Shown here one piece after another: positions 8,624-17,736 of a DNA stretch of 64,000 nt. The notes under the pieces were generated by a model. It did not search any database. It worked only from the letters and a program-made list of their open reading frames with translations, and was not told the DNA's origin. The stretch comes from Bifidobacterium myosotis (GTDB lineage Bacteria > Actinomycetota > Actinomycetes > Actinomycetales > Bifidobacteriaceae): positions 62,060-126,059 of the forward strand of contig NZ_MWWW01000005.1 of the NCBI RefSeq assembly GCF_002259745.1, in the 5' to 3' direction. The number at the start of each line of letters is the position of its first letter. The stretch's first letter is position 1. The position numbers and the translations under genes are program-made.

Positions 8624-8864
8624 GCGAACATCCTTCTGACCGCGTGCGCAAACCCGTCGCAGCACATCCGCCATACCGCACGAGCCGGAAATCCTAACAC
8701 TTTCCTAACGGCCTTGAGCGAGAATACGCCAGCTGGGGCATCCTGCGGGGTTTTGCTTGATATGTGGACGCCGCACAATCAACGCAGGCCCCGAATCGAG
8801 CTCACTCGAGCCACAACGCACCGAGCCACGACGCGCCGAGCCGCAACTCCCCGCGCAAACGAAA

Positions 8865-8890
8865 GGCTCCCCTCAATCATGAAGGGAGCC
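8865..8890 (-). terminator. Terminator after pepN
   Basis: Minus-strand hairpin GGCTCCC...GGGAGCC with a 12-base loop, followed by TTTCGTTTG, starting 29 bases beyond the pepN stop. Confidence 0.75.
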
Positions 8891-8918
8891 AATCAGCTCA
8901 GCGAGACAAGCAGACCCG

Positions 8919-11528
8919 TCACAGCGCGGCGTTGTATTCGCGCACCTTGAGCGTACGGTGCGAGGAGGCCACGTTCTCGATGATCAGACGCTTCAGGGCG
9001 TTGTCGGCATCGGCGTGAGCGGCGAGCCAAGCGTCACCCAGCGAGACCAGCGTGGCCGGGTCGGCGTAACCCGGATACAGGCCGTTGAGCAAGGCGTCGG
9101 CCATGTGGTAGGTCTTGTTGGCCCAGATCCAGTCCACGGTCTCGAAGTACTTCTCGGCGAACGGCTCGGCCAGATCGGGACGCGGCGTGGCGGAGAAGCC
9201 ACGGGCCACGGCCTCGAGCTGGGAGTTGGTCAGTTCGTCGTTGTGCAGGGCCTGATCCCAAGCCCACGCCTTGGCTTCGGCGGTGGCGCGGGAGGCACGG
9301 GCGCCGTACGCGAACTCGCGGTTCTCGGTGGTCTCCTTCTTGGCCAGCTGGGCGTCCACCTCGGCGTCCGTCATCTCGTTGACCGAGGTGAGGGACTGGA
9401 TGATGGTCCAGGTGAAGTTGTTGTCGATCTCGAGGCCCGGCAGGCTCACAGTGCCGTCCAGCAGACCGTGCGCGTTGGCGGCGAAGTCGGCGTCGCCCTC
9501 CTCGCCGTAACCGAGGTATGCGGTGGCGAGCTGGAACTGCATGTCCGAGCCGGCCTCGGCGGCGTTCGCCAGCTTCCACAGCTCGGCGGCCACATGGCGC
9601 AGCACCTCCTCGCGGGCGTCCGGGGCCACGTAATGATGGGCGGTGGTGCTCATGCAGGCCAGCGCGTAGCGGAACGTGGTGGACTCGGTTTCGGTGGCCA
9701 GCAGTCGCAGGGTCATCTCCACGAAGCGCTCGGCCGGGAATTCGCCGTCGCGGGTCATGTCCCAGAAGGCGAGCCAGGTGACGGCGCGGGTCAGGGCGTC
9801 GTCGAACCGGTGCAGGTTGGCCTCGGCGAACTTGAGGGAGTCCTCATCGAAACGAATCTTGGTGTACGTGAGGTCCTCGTCGTTGACCAGCACGAACGCC
9901 GGGCGCGGCTTGCCCTCCACCTCGGCCACGATGGTGGTCTCGCCGTCCACATCCAGCTCGAAACGTTCGGTGCGCACGATCTTGCCGGTCTCCTCGTCCT
10001 CGTTGTAGAAGCCGATGGCGAGGCGGTGCGGGCGTAGGATCGGGTGGTCGGCCGGGGCGGTCTGGGTGAGCTTGAGCTCGGCGATGGTGCCGTTCTCGTT
10101 CTCCTCGATATCCGCGGCGATGGTGTTGATGCCGGACTGCTCGAGCCACTTGGCGCTCCACGCCTTGAGGTCGCGGCCGGAGGTCTGCGCGAGCTCGTCG
10201 AGCAGGTCGGCGAGCGTGGCGTTGGAGTAGGAGTGCTTGATGAGGTAGTTGTGGATGCCCTGGAAGAACTGCTCGCGGCCCACGTAGAACGCCAGCTGCT
10301 TCAGCACGGAGGCGCCCTTGGCGTAGGTGATGCCGTCGAAGTTCACATACGTGTCGTTGAGGTCGTTGATCGGCGCCACGATCGGGTGCGTGGTAGGCAG
10401 CTGGTCCTGACGCAGCGCCCAGCTCTTCTCGCCGGAGCAGAAGGTGGCCCAGGCGTCGTGCCATTCGGTGGCCTCGGCGGTGGCGAGGGTGGAGGTGAAC
10501 TCGGCGAAGGACTCGTTGAGCCACAGGTCGTTCCACCACTTCATGGTCACGTAGTCGCCGAACCACATGTGGGCCAGCTCGTGCAGCACGGTCACGACGC
10601 GGCGCTCGGCCAGCGCGTCGGTCACCTTGGACTCGAACACGTAGGAGTCGCGGATGGTGACCATGCCGATGTTCTCCATGGCGCCAGCGTTGTATTCGGG
10701 CACGTAGATCTGGTCGAACTTGGCGTACGGGTAAGGCACACCCCAGGTCTTGGCGTAGAAGGCGAAGCCCTTCTTGGTGATGTCGAACAGGTAGTCCACG
10801 TCCTTGGCGAACGCCTCGGCCAGGGACTGGCGGCAGTACTGGGCCATCGGGACGACGCGGCCGTCCTCATTCTGGTATTCGGTGTGCCATTCGGCGTACG
10901 GGCCGGCGCAGATGGCGGTGAGGTAGGAGCTCATCACCGGGGTGGTTTCGAAGGACCACAGGCGGGTGGACTCGTTCGGCTTGTCGCCGAGGGTGCCGTC
11001 CAGGGTCTCGCGCGGGTCGTCCTCGACGGTGGCGGCCGGCATGTTGGAGGTGACGAGCCAGCTCTGCGGGGCGAGCACCTTGAAATCGAAGGTGGCCTTG
11101 AGGTCGGGCTGGTCGAACACGGCGTAGACGCGTCGGGCGTCCGGCACTTCGAACTGGGAGTACAGGTAGATGTTGCCGTCGGACGGGTCCACGCTGCGGT
11201 GCAGGCCCTCGCCGGTGTTGGAGTAGCGGCACAGCGCCTTGACGGTGACCTCGTTCTTCTCCTTGAGGTCGGTCAGCTCGATGCGGTTGTCCACGAAGGC
11301 CGTGGCCGGGTCGAGTGTGCGGCCGTTGAGTTCGATGGAGGTGACTTCGTCGGCGATCAGGTCGAGGAAGGTCGAGGAACCGGGCTTGGCGTTGAAGCAG
11401 ACCAGCGCCGTGGAGCCGAAGTTCTTCGCGCCGACCGTCAGATCGAGGGTGACGTGGTAATGGATGGGGGCCTCGACGATGGCCTTGCGCTCCTCGGCCT
11501 CAACGCGGGTGAGATTGGAACCGGGCAT
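8919..11528 (-). CDS. pepN: Aminopeptidase N (M1 zinc metallopeptidase)
   Basis: An 869-residue cytoplasmic aminopeptidase that removes N-terminal residues from peptides. The exopeptidase motif GAMEN is in YNAGAMENIGMVTIRD (near residue 280). The zinc site HELAHMWFGD (near residue 315) is followed 18 residues later by the third ligand, Glu in WLNESFAE. The C-terminal half is the helical ERAP1/LTA4-like domain. Length and motif spacing match actinobacterial PepN. AAGGAG lies nine bases before the ATG. The gene is downstream of RNase J on the same strand, with a large hairpin between them, and has its own terminator. Confidence 0.95.
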   Translation of the reverse strand: MPGSNLTRVEAEERKAIVEAPIHYHVTLDLTVGAKNFGSTALVCFNAKPGSSTFLDLIADEVTSIELNGRTLDPATAFVDNRIELTDLKEKNEVTVKALCRYSNTGEGLHRSVDPSDGNIYLYSQFEVPDARRVYAVFDQPDLKATFDFKVLAPQSWLVTSNMPAATVEDDPRETLDGTLGDKPNESTRLWSFETTPVMSSYLTAICAGPYAEWHTEYQNEDGRVVPMAQYCRQSLAEAFAKDVDYLFDITKKGFAFYAKTWGVPYPYAKFDQIYVPEYNAGAMENIGMVTIRDSYVFESKVTDALAERRVVTVLHELAHMWFGDYVTMKWWNDLWLNESFAEFTSTLATAEATEWHDAWATFCSGEKSWALRQDQLPTTHPIVAPINDLNDTYVNFDGITYAKGASVLKQLAFYVGREQFFQGIHNYLIKHSYSNATLADLLDELAQTSGRDLKAWSAKWLEQSGINTIAADIEENENGTIAELKLTQTAPADHPILRPHRLAIGFYNEDEETGKIVRTERFELDVDGETTIVAEVEGKPRPAFVLVNDEDLTYTKIRFDEDSLKFAEANLHRFDDALTRAVTWLAFWDMTRDGEFPAERFVEMTLRLLATETESTTFRYALACMSTTAHHYVAPDAREEVLRHVAAELWKLANAAEAGSDMQFQLATAYLGYGEEGDADFAANAHGLLDGTVSLPGLEIDNNFTWTIIQSLTSVNEMTDAEVDAQLAKKETTENREFAYGARASRATAEAKAWAWDQALHNDELTNSQLEAVARGFSATPRPDLAEPFAEKYFETVDWIWANKTYHMADALLNGLYPGYADPATLVSLGDAWLAAHADADNALKRLIIENVASSHRTLKVREYNAAL

Positions 11529-11670
11529 GACTGATACTCCTTATAGTCGTCCTCTGGTGATCCGGGTTACCGGACCGGTGACTCGTGATGATTTGGTTGT
11601 GGTGCGTTTGGTTTCGCTGTGGTTCGATTGTGGTTCGATTTGGCGCGTTTCCGCGCGTTTTCATGGTGAT

Positions 11671-11722
11671 GGCCCGGCGATTCCGCCGAATCACACTGAG
11701 TGATTCGCGGATTCACCGGGCC
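11671..11722. terminator. Large hairpin between RNase J and pepN
   Basis: A 52-bp stem-loop with arms of 24 and 23 bases (GGCCCGGCGATTCC... and ...GGATTCACCGGGCC), a five-base loop (ACTGA), two mismatches and one bulge. It begins 30 bases after the RNase J stop. There is no T-run on either side, so it may act as a 3'-end or processing structure rather than a textbook terminator. Confidence 0.5.
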
Positions 11723-11752
11723 TGTCGGCTCATGGTTCAGCAGGTCACTGGA

Positions 11753-13624
11753 TCACTGCTGTTCCACGGCGTCTACGTCCTGTGCGAGATCGGCCACGAC
11801 GGGCACGATCATCGGCTTGCGATGCAGCTGGCGGGCCACCCAGCCACCCAGCGTGCGGCGGATGATCTGCTGCAGCTTGTAGGTGTCCTTCGTGCCCTGC
11901 ATCATCGCGTCGTTCAGTTGTTCGACGATCTGATGGCGGACCTTGTCGAATTCGCTTTCGTCCTCGGCCACGGCGTTGAGGAAGATCTTCGGGCCGGTGA
12001 CCACCTCGTGGCTGTCGGTGTCGACCACGACGAAGGCGGAGACGAAGCCCTCGGTGCCGAGGATGCGGCGCTTCTCGAGCTCCTCGTCGGTGATCTCACC
12101 CACCGAGTCGCCGTCCACGTACACGTAGCCGCACGGCACCGAGCCGACGACCGCGGCCTTGCCGTGGTAGAGGTCCACCACGTCGCCGTCCTCGGCGAGG
12201 ACCACGTTCTGCGGGTCCACGCCGGTCTTGACGGCGATCAGGCCGTTGGCCACCAGATGACGGTTCTCGCCGTGGATCGGCATGGCGCACTTGGGCTTGA
12301 CGATGTTGTACATGTACAGCAGCTCGCCCTCGTTGCAGTGGCCGGAGACGTGGACCGCCGCGTTGTCGCGGTTGACCACCTTGGCGCCGAGCTGGACGAG
12401 CTTGTTGATGACCTTGTACACCTCGTGCTCGTTGCCCGGAATCAGGGAGCTGGCCAGAATCACGGTGTCGAACTCGTTGATGTGGATGTCGCGGTGGTTG
12501 CCGTCGGCGATGCGGCCGAGGGCGGCCATCGGCTCGCCCTGCGAACCGGTGCACATGTAGACGAGCTTGTCGTCCTGGATGTCGTTGGCCTGCTTGAGAT
12601 CCACCACGGTGCCTTCGGGGATGTGCAGGTAGCCCAGATCGGCGGCGATGGACATGTTGCGCACCATGGAGCGGCCTACGAAGACCACCTTGCGGCCGTA
12701 CTTGTGGGCGGTGTCCACCACCTGCTGCACGCGGTGCACATGGCTGGAGAAGCTGGCGACGATGATCTTGCGGGTGGCCTGAGCGAACGCCTGGTCGAGC
12801 GCCGGGCCGATGGAGGTCTCCGGCTTGACGAAGCCCGGCACCTCGGCGTTCGTGGAATCCATCATGAGCAGATCCACGCCCTTTTCGCCGATCTTGCCGA
12901 ACTCCACGAGATCGGTGATCTTGTGGTCGAGCGGCAACTGGTCGAGCTTGATGTCGCCAGTATCGATAAGGGAGCCCGCCGGGGTCTTGACGTAGACGGC
13001 CAGCGCGTCCGGAATCGAGTGGGTCACGGTGACGAATTCGAGCTCGAAGGGACCGACCTTGAGACGGTCACGGCCCTGAACCTCCACCTTGGTGGGGTTC
13101 TGGTGGTGCTCCTTGCACTTGGCGTCCACGAAGGCGAGGGTCAGCTTGGAGCCGATCAGCGGGATGTCCGGACGCAGCTTGAGCAGGTAGGGCACGCCGC
13201 CGATGTGATCCTCGTGGCCGTGGGTCAGGATGAGGGCATCGACCTTGTCCAGACGGTTCTTGATGTAGCTGAAGTCCGGCAGGATGAGGTCAACGCCGGG
13301 CTGCTCCTCCTCCGGGAACAGCACGCCGCAGTCGATGAGCAACAGGTGACCGTTGTATTCGATCACGTTCATGTTGCGGCCGATCTCGCCCAGACCGCCC
13401 AGCGGCGTGATGCGCATGGAACCCTTGCGGTACTTCGGCGGGGCGATCAGCACGGCGTCCTGCTGGGGCGCGGTCGCCGGCTGGTTCGCCGGCTTGCGGG
13501 ACGTGGTGCCGCGGGAGGCGCCACGGGACGAGGTGCGGGAGGATGCACCGTTGGAGTTGCCGCGGCGTGCGGAGCCGCGACGGCGTGAATTGGAATTTCT
13601 GTTAGTGTTCTTCTGTTCTGCCAT
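11753..13624 (-). CDS. rnj: Ribonuclease J
   Basis: A 623-residue metallo-beta-lactamase/beta-CASP ribonuclease with endo- and 5'-3' exonuclease activity in mRNA decay and rRNA processing. The metal-binding motif is ALILTHGHEDHIGG (near residue 130). The beta-CASP region follows (IVASFSSHVHRVQQVVD; TGSQGEPMAAL; VHVSGHCNEGEL), then the RNase J C-terminal domain. The first ~60 residues are a disordered basic tail rich in Arg, Ser, Asn and Gly repeats, as in other actinobacterial RNase J proteins, and may bind RNA. The gene follows dapB and dapA on the same strand, a conserved actinobacterial order. Confidence 0.95.
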   Translation of the reverse strand: MAEQKNTNRNSNSRRRGSARRGNSNGASSRTSSRGASRGTTSRKPANQPATAPQQDAVLIAPPKYRKGSMRITPLGGLGEIGRNMNVIEYNGHLLLIDCGVLFPEEEQPGVDLILPDFSYIKNRLDKVDALILTHGHEDHIGGVPYLLKLRPDIPLIGSKLTLAFVDAKCKEHHQNPTKVEVQGRDRLKVGPFELEFVTVTHSIPDALAVYVKTPAGSLIDTGDIKLDQLPLDHKITDLVEFGKIGEKGVDLLMMDSTNAEVPGFVKPETSIGPALDQAFAQATRKIIVASFSSHVHRVQQVVDTAHKYGRKVVFVGRSMVRNMSIAADLGYLHIPEGTVVDLKQANDIQDDKLVYMCTGSQGEPMAALGRIADGNHRDIHINEFDTVILASSLIPGNEHEVYKVINKLVQLGAKVVNRDNAAVHVSGHCNEGELLYMYNIVKPKCAMPIHGENRHLVANGLIAVKTGVDPQNVVLAEDGDVVDLYHGKAAVVGSVPCGYVYVDGDSVGEITDEELEKRRILGTEGFVSAFVVVDTDSHEVVTGPKIFLNAVAEDESEFDKVRHQIVEQLNDAMMQGTKDTYKLQQIIRRTLGGWVARQLHRKPMIVPVVADLAQDVDAVEQQ

Positions 13625-13688
13625 ATCCTGATTGTTTTCTTGTTGTGCCCCTGCTTCGTCATTCAGAGGCGACGGGCGGGCAACCCGT

Positions 13689-14594
13689 TCACAGCAAGCC
13701 GGCTGCTCGCATGCCCTCGGTGGCCTTCTCCAGCTGGGTGGCGTCGGGACCGATGTTCGGCAGACGCATGGTGGTGGAGGGGATGTATCCCTTGACCTTG
13801 AGCGCGGCCTTGGCCATCACGGCCTGATAGCCGTCGCCGTTGAGCGCGTGGACAAGCGGGGCGAGCTGGTTGGCGAGACGACGGGCGGTGGTGATGTCGC
13901 CACGATCGAACGCCTGAACAAGCTGCTGCATGGGGTTGGAGGCGACGTGGGCGATCACGGAGATGATGCCGACGGCGCCGATGGAGAGGAACGGCAGGAA
14001 CAGGCCGTCATCGCCGGAATACCAGGCGAGGCCAGTACGCTGCTGCTTCTCCACTGCGGCCGCAAGATCGCCGGTGGCGTCCTTGACGGCCTTGACGTGT
14101 TCGAGTTCGGCCAGTCGGTCATATGTTTCGACCTTGACCTTCAGGCCGGTGCGGCCGGGGACGTCATAGACGATGATCGGCTTCTCGGCGGATTCGTCGA
14201 CGGCCTTGTAGTGACCGACGACACCGTCCTGCGAGGGACGGGAGTAATAGGGCATGACGACGAGCACCGCGTCGGCGCCCGCTTCCTGGGTCTGTTCGAC
14301 CATGCGCACGGTGTGCGCGGTGTCGTTGGAGCCTGCGCCGGAAATCACCGGGACGCTGACGACCTCCTTGACCGCGCGGACCAGCTCGACCTTCTCGTCC
14401 ATGTGGGTGACGGGCGATTCGCCGGTGGTGCCGTTGACCACCAGACCGTCCGCCCCATCGGCGACGAGGTGCTTGGCGAGCTTCTGCGCGGCCTCGTAGT
14501 CGATGGAACCGTCCGCTTTCATGGGGGTTACCATGGCCGGCAGAATGCGGCCGAAAGGTGCAGGATCAAGAAGATGCATGTCATGCTCGCTCAT
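13689..14594 (-). CDS. dapA: 4-hydroxy-tetrahydrodipicolinate synthase
   Basis: Condenses pyruvate with aspartate semialdehyde in the first committed step of lysine and meso-diaminopimelate synthesis. About 301 residues form a TIM barrel. Visible signatures are VVNGTTGESPVTHMDE (pyruvate-binding GTTGE), the Tyr in VVMPYYSRPSQ and the Schiff-base Lys in VKAVKDATGD. I chose the ATG at 14594, with GGTGA five bases upstream; an in-frame GTG at 14603 would add three residues and cannot be excluded. It lies between dapB (upstream) and RNase J. Confidence 0.93.
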   Translation of the reverse strand: MSEHDMHLLDPAPFGRILPAMVTPMKADGSIDYEAAQKLAKHLVADGADGLVVNGTTGESPVTHMDEKVELVRAVKEVVSVPVISGAGSNDTAHTVRMVEQTQEAGADAVLVVMPYYSRPSQDGVVGHYKAVDESAEKPIIVYDVPGRTGLKVKVETYDRLAELEHVKAVKDATGDLAAAVEKQQRTGLAWYSGDDGLFLPFLSIGAVGIISVIAHVASNPMQQLVQAFDRGDITTARRLANQLAPLVHALNGDGYQAVMAKAALKVKGYIPSTTMRLPNIGPDATQLEKATEGMRAAGLL

Positions 14595-14701
14595 AGTGTT
14601 CACCGTACTTCCCGTTGTGGACTCTTGCAGGCTCAGTGTGATGAGCCATGATTATGGGACCGATTGGATTTTCCCAGGGCCGGTTCCGACAATCGTGACT
14701 G

Positions 14702-14753
14702 GCGATCGTTCCCAGTGATTGTTCCTGGCAATCGTTCCCAGTGATCGTTCCTG
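14702..14753. repeat. Two tandem 26-bp repeats between dapB and dapA
   Basis: Units at 14702-14727 and 14728-14753 differ at two positions (GCGATCGTTCCCAGTGATTG... and GCAATCGTTCCCAGTGATCG...). Within each unit GATCGTTCC-type sequence occurs twice, so the array is built from shorter half-units. Confidence 0.85.
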
Positions 14754-14774
14754 GCAACCAGCCCCGGCGATTGG

Positions 14775-15701
<927 letters not shown>

Positions 15702-15813
15702 TCACGTTCATGCGCGTACATCCCGTCACGGGCGACTACCGGTTATCACGTTCATGCGCGTACATCCCGTCACGAGCGACGACCGGCCATCACGTTCATG
15801 CGCGCACCGGCCA
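15702..15813. repeat. 44-bp tandem repeat, about 2.5 copies
   Basis: Units start at 15702, 15746 and 15790 with TCACGTTCATGCGCG. The first two are full 44-bp units (ending CGACTACCGGTTA and CGACGACCGGCCA). The third is internally deleted to 24 bp and ends CACCGGCCA. Confidence 0.9.
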
Positions 15814-15870
15814 ATCGCCCATGCACCGGCCAATCGCCCACACACCAGCTAATCACCTACGCACCGGCCT
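15814..15870. repeat. 19-bp tandem repeat, three copies
   Basis: Units at 15814, 15833 and 15852 (first unit ATCGCCCATGCACCGGCCA) directly continue the 44-bp array and share its CACCGGCCA ending, so the shorter array probably grew from the last truncated long unit. Confidence 0.9.
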
Positions 15871-15944
15871 TCCGGCTGTTCGGTTACCCGGCTACCGATA
15901 TTCCGGTTATCCAATTACTTGACTACCCGGCTATTCGAATATCC

Positions 15945-15980
15945 GACTATCCCCGGTTACCCGACTATCCCCGGTTACCC
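15945..15980. repeat. 18-bp tandem repeat, two identical copies
   Basis: GACTATCCCCGGTTACCC at 15945-15962 and 15963-15980. The surrounding bases (15870-16000) are rich in related CCGGTTA/CCGGCTA words, suggesting an older decayed array. Confidence 0.9.
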
Positions 15981-16007
15981 GGTTCCCAATTATCCTCGCC
16001 GATCCTC

Positions 16008-17387
16008 CTATCCCCGTCTTTTGGACAGACGCCAGCCGAGCAGCGCCAACGGCACGGAGGCGAGGGTGAAGGCGCAGGGCAGCAACATGCCGACATGCGG
16101 GCTGGCGGCGTCGAGCACGATGCCCGCCACGGATGACCCGATCGAGGTACCGACCGTTCCGGCCGTAGTTACCCAGCTCAACCCTTCGGTCAGGGACTGC
16201 GGCGGCACCAAATCCTTGACGATGAGGTTGCCGGTGGCGAACAACGGCGAAACGGTCAGACCGGAGAGGATCTCAACCACGCCAAGCAGTACCAGATGGT
16301 CCATGGTGAGGCGGAAGAAGGCGTATCCGACCGTGAGCAGGGCAAGGAACATGACCATGTGCCCCCAATGCGAGCCTTTGAGCTGCCGGGAGCCGAAAAT
16401 CAACGCGCCGATGCAGGAACCGAGCGCGAACATCGCCAGCTGCAAGCCCAGGAACGGCTCCAGACCCATGCCCTTCATCGTGGCGGTGATCGACACGTCG
16501 AACGAGGTGAAGCTCATGTTGAATACGATGAATACGGCGAGCAGCGGCAGCACACCACCATACAGCAGCACGCTCTTCGGTTTGGCGCCACTGCGCCTGA
16601 GCTGTCGAAGGGTGAGCCGATCGGCGGCCGGGGAACCTGCCTGGGGCGATTCCTCGCCGGCCGCAGGGGTGGCGGAGCCATTCGGCATGGCCGCCTTCGC
16701 GTCCTTGGATTCAACGGATGCCGCCGAAACCGCAATCTGCTCCACCATGGCCGGAGGCTGCGTGGATCTGAGCGAGAGGAACACGGTGCCGCCGATGCCG
16801 CATGCCAGGGTGGGCACGAACAGCTGGGAGACGGGGTGCACCGACGTGGCCAGCCACGCCGCCAGAATCGGACCGAGGATGAAGACGACCTCATCGATGG
16901 CCGCTTCCATGGCGTAGGCGGTGTTGAGCAGCTGTTCGCCATCCGGAACCCCACGCAGGGCATATGACCACCGGGTACGTACCAGAGCGCCGAAGGAGAA
17001 CTGGGTCAGCCCCATGACGACGGCCAATGCGAACAACACCGGAATCGGCACCCGCATCAGCGCCGCGAACGCGAACGAGAGCATCGCGGCAAGCTGCACG
17101 GCAAGCGCGATGCGGCCTACACGGGCCTGTCCGAACCGATCGAAAGCACGCGCGTAGAACGGCGTGACGCAGGACATGGCAAGCACGTAGACGGCGCTCA
17201 TGGTGCCGGCAACGGTCCAATTATCGTAGATATGGTTCAACGCCAGCACGATGCCGAGGCTCATCATGGAGATCGGCAAACGCGCCACGGCACCGGACAG
17301 GCAGAACGCCTTGGTGCCGGGCAGCGCGAACAAGCGCTGGTACGGCGAATGTGCGGACGACTCCGTCATGGTTCGGGTCGTAGACAT
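16008..17387 (-). CDS. MFS transporter
   Basis: A 459-residue major facilitator superfamily protein with about 12 hydrophobic helices. The loop between helices 2 and 3 reads FYARAFDRFGQARVGRIAL, the G-x-x-x-D-R-x-G-R-R-type MFS signature. A ~70-residue Ala/Ser/Pro-rich loop sits between the two six-helix halves (around SVESKDAKAAMPNG). The start at 17387 is preceded by a perfect AAGGAGG; longer frames are rejected. The substrate cannot be read from sequence. It looks monocistronic, with repeats downstream and a palindrome-rich gap upstream. Confidence 0.85.
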   Translation of the reverse strand: MSTTRTMTESSAHSPYQRLFALPGTKAFCLSGAVARLPISMMSLGIVLALNHIYDNWTVAGTMSAVYVLAMSCVTPFYARAFDRFGQARVGRIALAVQLAAMLSFAFAALMRVPIPVLFALAVVMGLTQFSFGALVRTRWSYALRGVPDGEQLLNTAYAMEAAIDEVVFILGPILAAWLATSVHPVSQLFVPTLACGIGGTVFLSLRSTQPPAMVEQIAVSAASVESKDAKAAMPNGSATPAAGEESPQAGSPAADRLTLRQLRRSGAKPKSVLLYGGVLPLLAVFIVFNMSFTSFDVSITATMKGMGLEPFLGLQLAMFALGSCIGALIFGSRQLKGSHWGHMVMFLALLTVGYAFFRLTMDHLVLLGVVEILSGLTVSPLFATGNLIVKDLVPPQSLTEGLSWVTTAGTVGTSIGSSVAGIVLDAASPHVGMLLPCAFTLASVPLALLGWRLSKRRG

Positions 17388-17736
17388 GATCCTCCTTACT
17401 GGGGTGCGTTCCGGCATGTGCGCCCGCCCACACATGCCATCCGAGGGTAGCGGTCCCCGAGCAACGTCACGCGGTGCGTTTCAGCCGCGGACCCTTGGCG
17501 AGACGGAGGACGGCAGCCCCACGAGTCCGTATACGCGCATATGCGCATACGCCTCGCAGGGCCGTATCGTCGCTCGTCGCTATCGCGATTTCGTCATCGC
17601 GACTGCATCTCGCGATAGCACTATCGCGGCTGCATCATCGCGTCCGCAGAGTGCGATCGATGCGTTCCACTGCATTTACTGCATCGATCACCCCCACGGG
17701 CGAGCCTCTCGCAACAGGGTCATGAACCTTCGCGGT
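17388..17736. other. Palindrome-rich gap between adnB and the MFS gene
   Basis: No gene is visible. It holds a palindrome GCGCATATGCGC near 17536-17547 and a perfect 10-bp inverted repeat, GCTATCGCGA (17579-17588) and TCGCGATAGC (17610-17619). A small hairpin that includes the adnB stop codon (TGAACC/GGTTCA, minus strand) is at its right end. The TATCGCG word recurs four times in 17578-17640. Confidence 0.6.

Noticed and set aside
10044-11534. Long plus-strand open frame opposite pepN
   Set aside because: Val/Gly/His-rich antisense translation typical of high-GC genes; the minus strand has a complete M1 peptidase.
11585-13588. 667-codon plus-strand open frame opposite RNase J
   Set aside because: Low-complexity Val/Asp/His/Gly translation with no domain; it is the antisense shadow of rnj.
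15702-15870. CRISPR array
   Set aside because: Units are directly contiguous tandem repeats without spacers.
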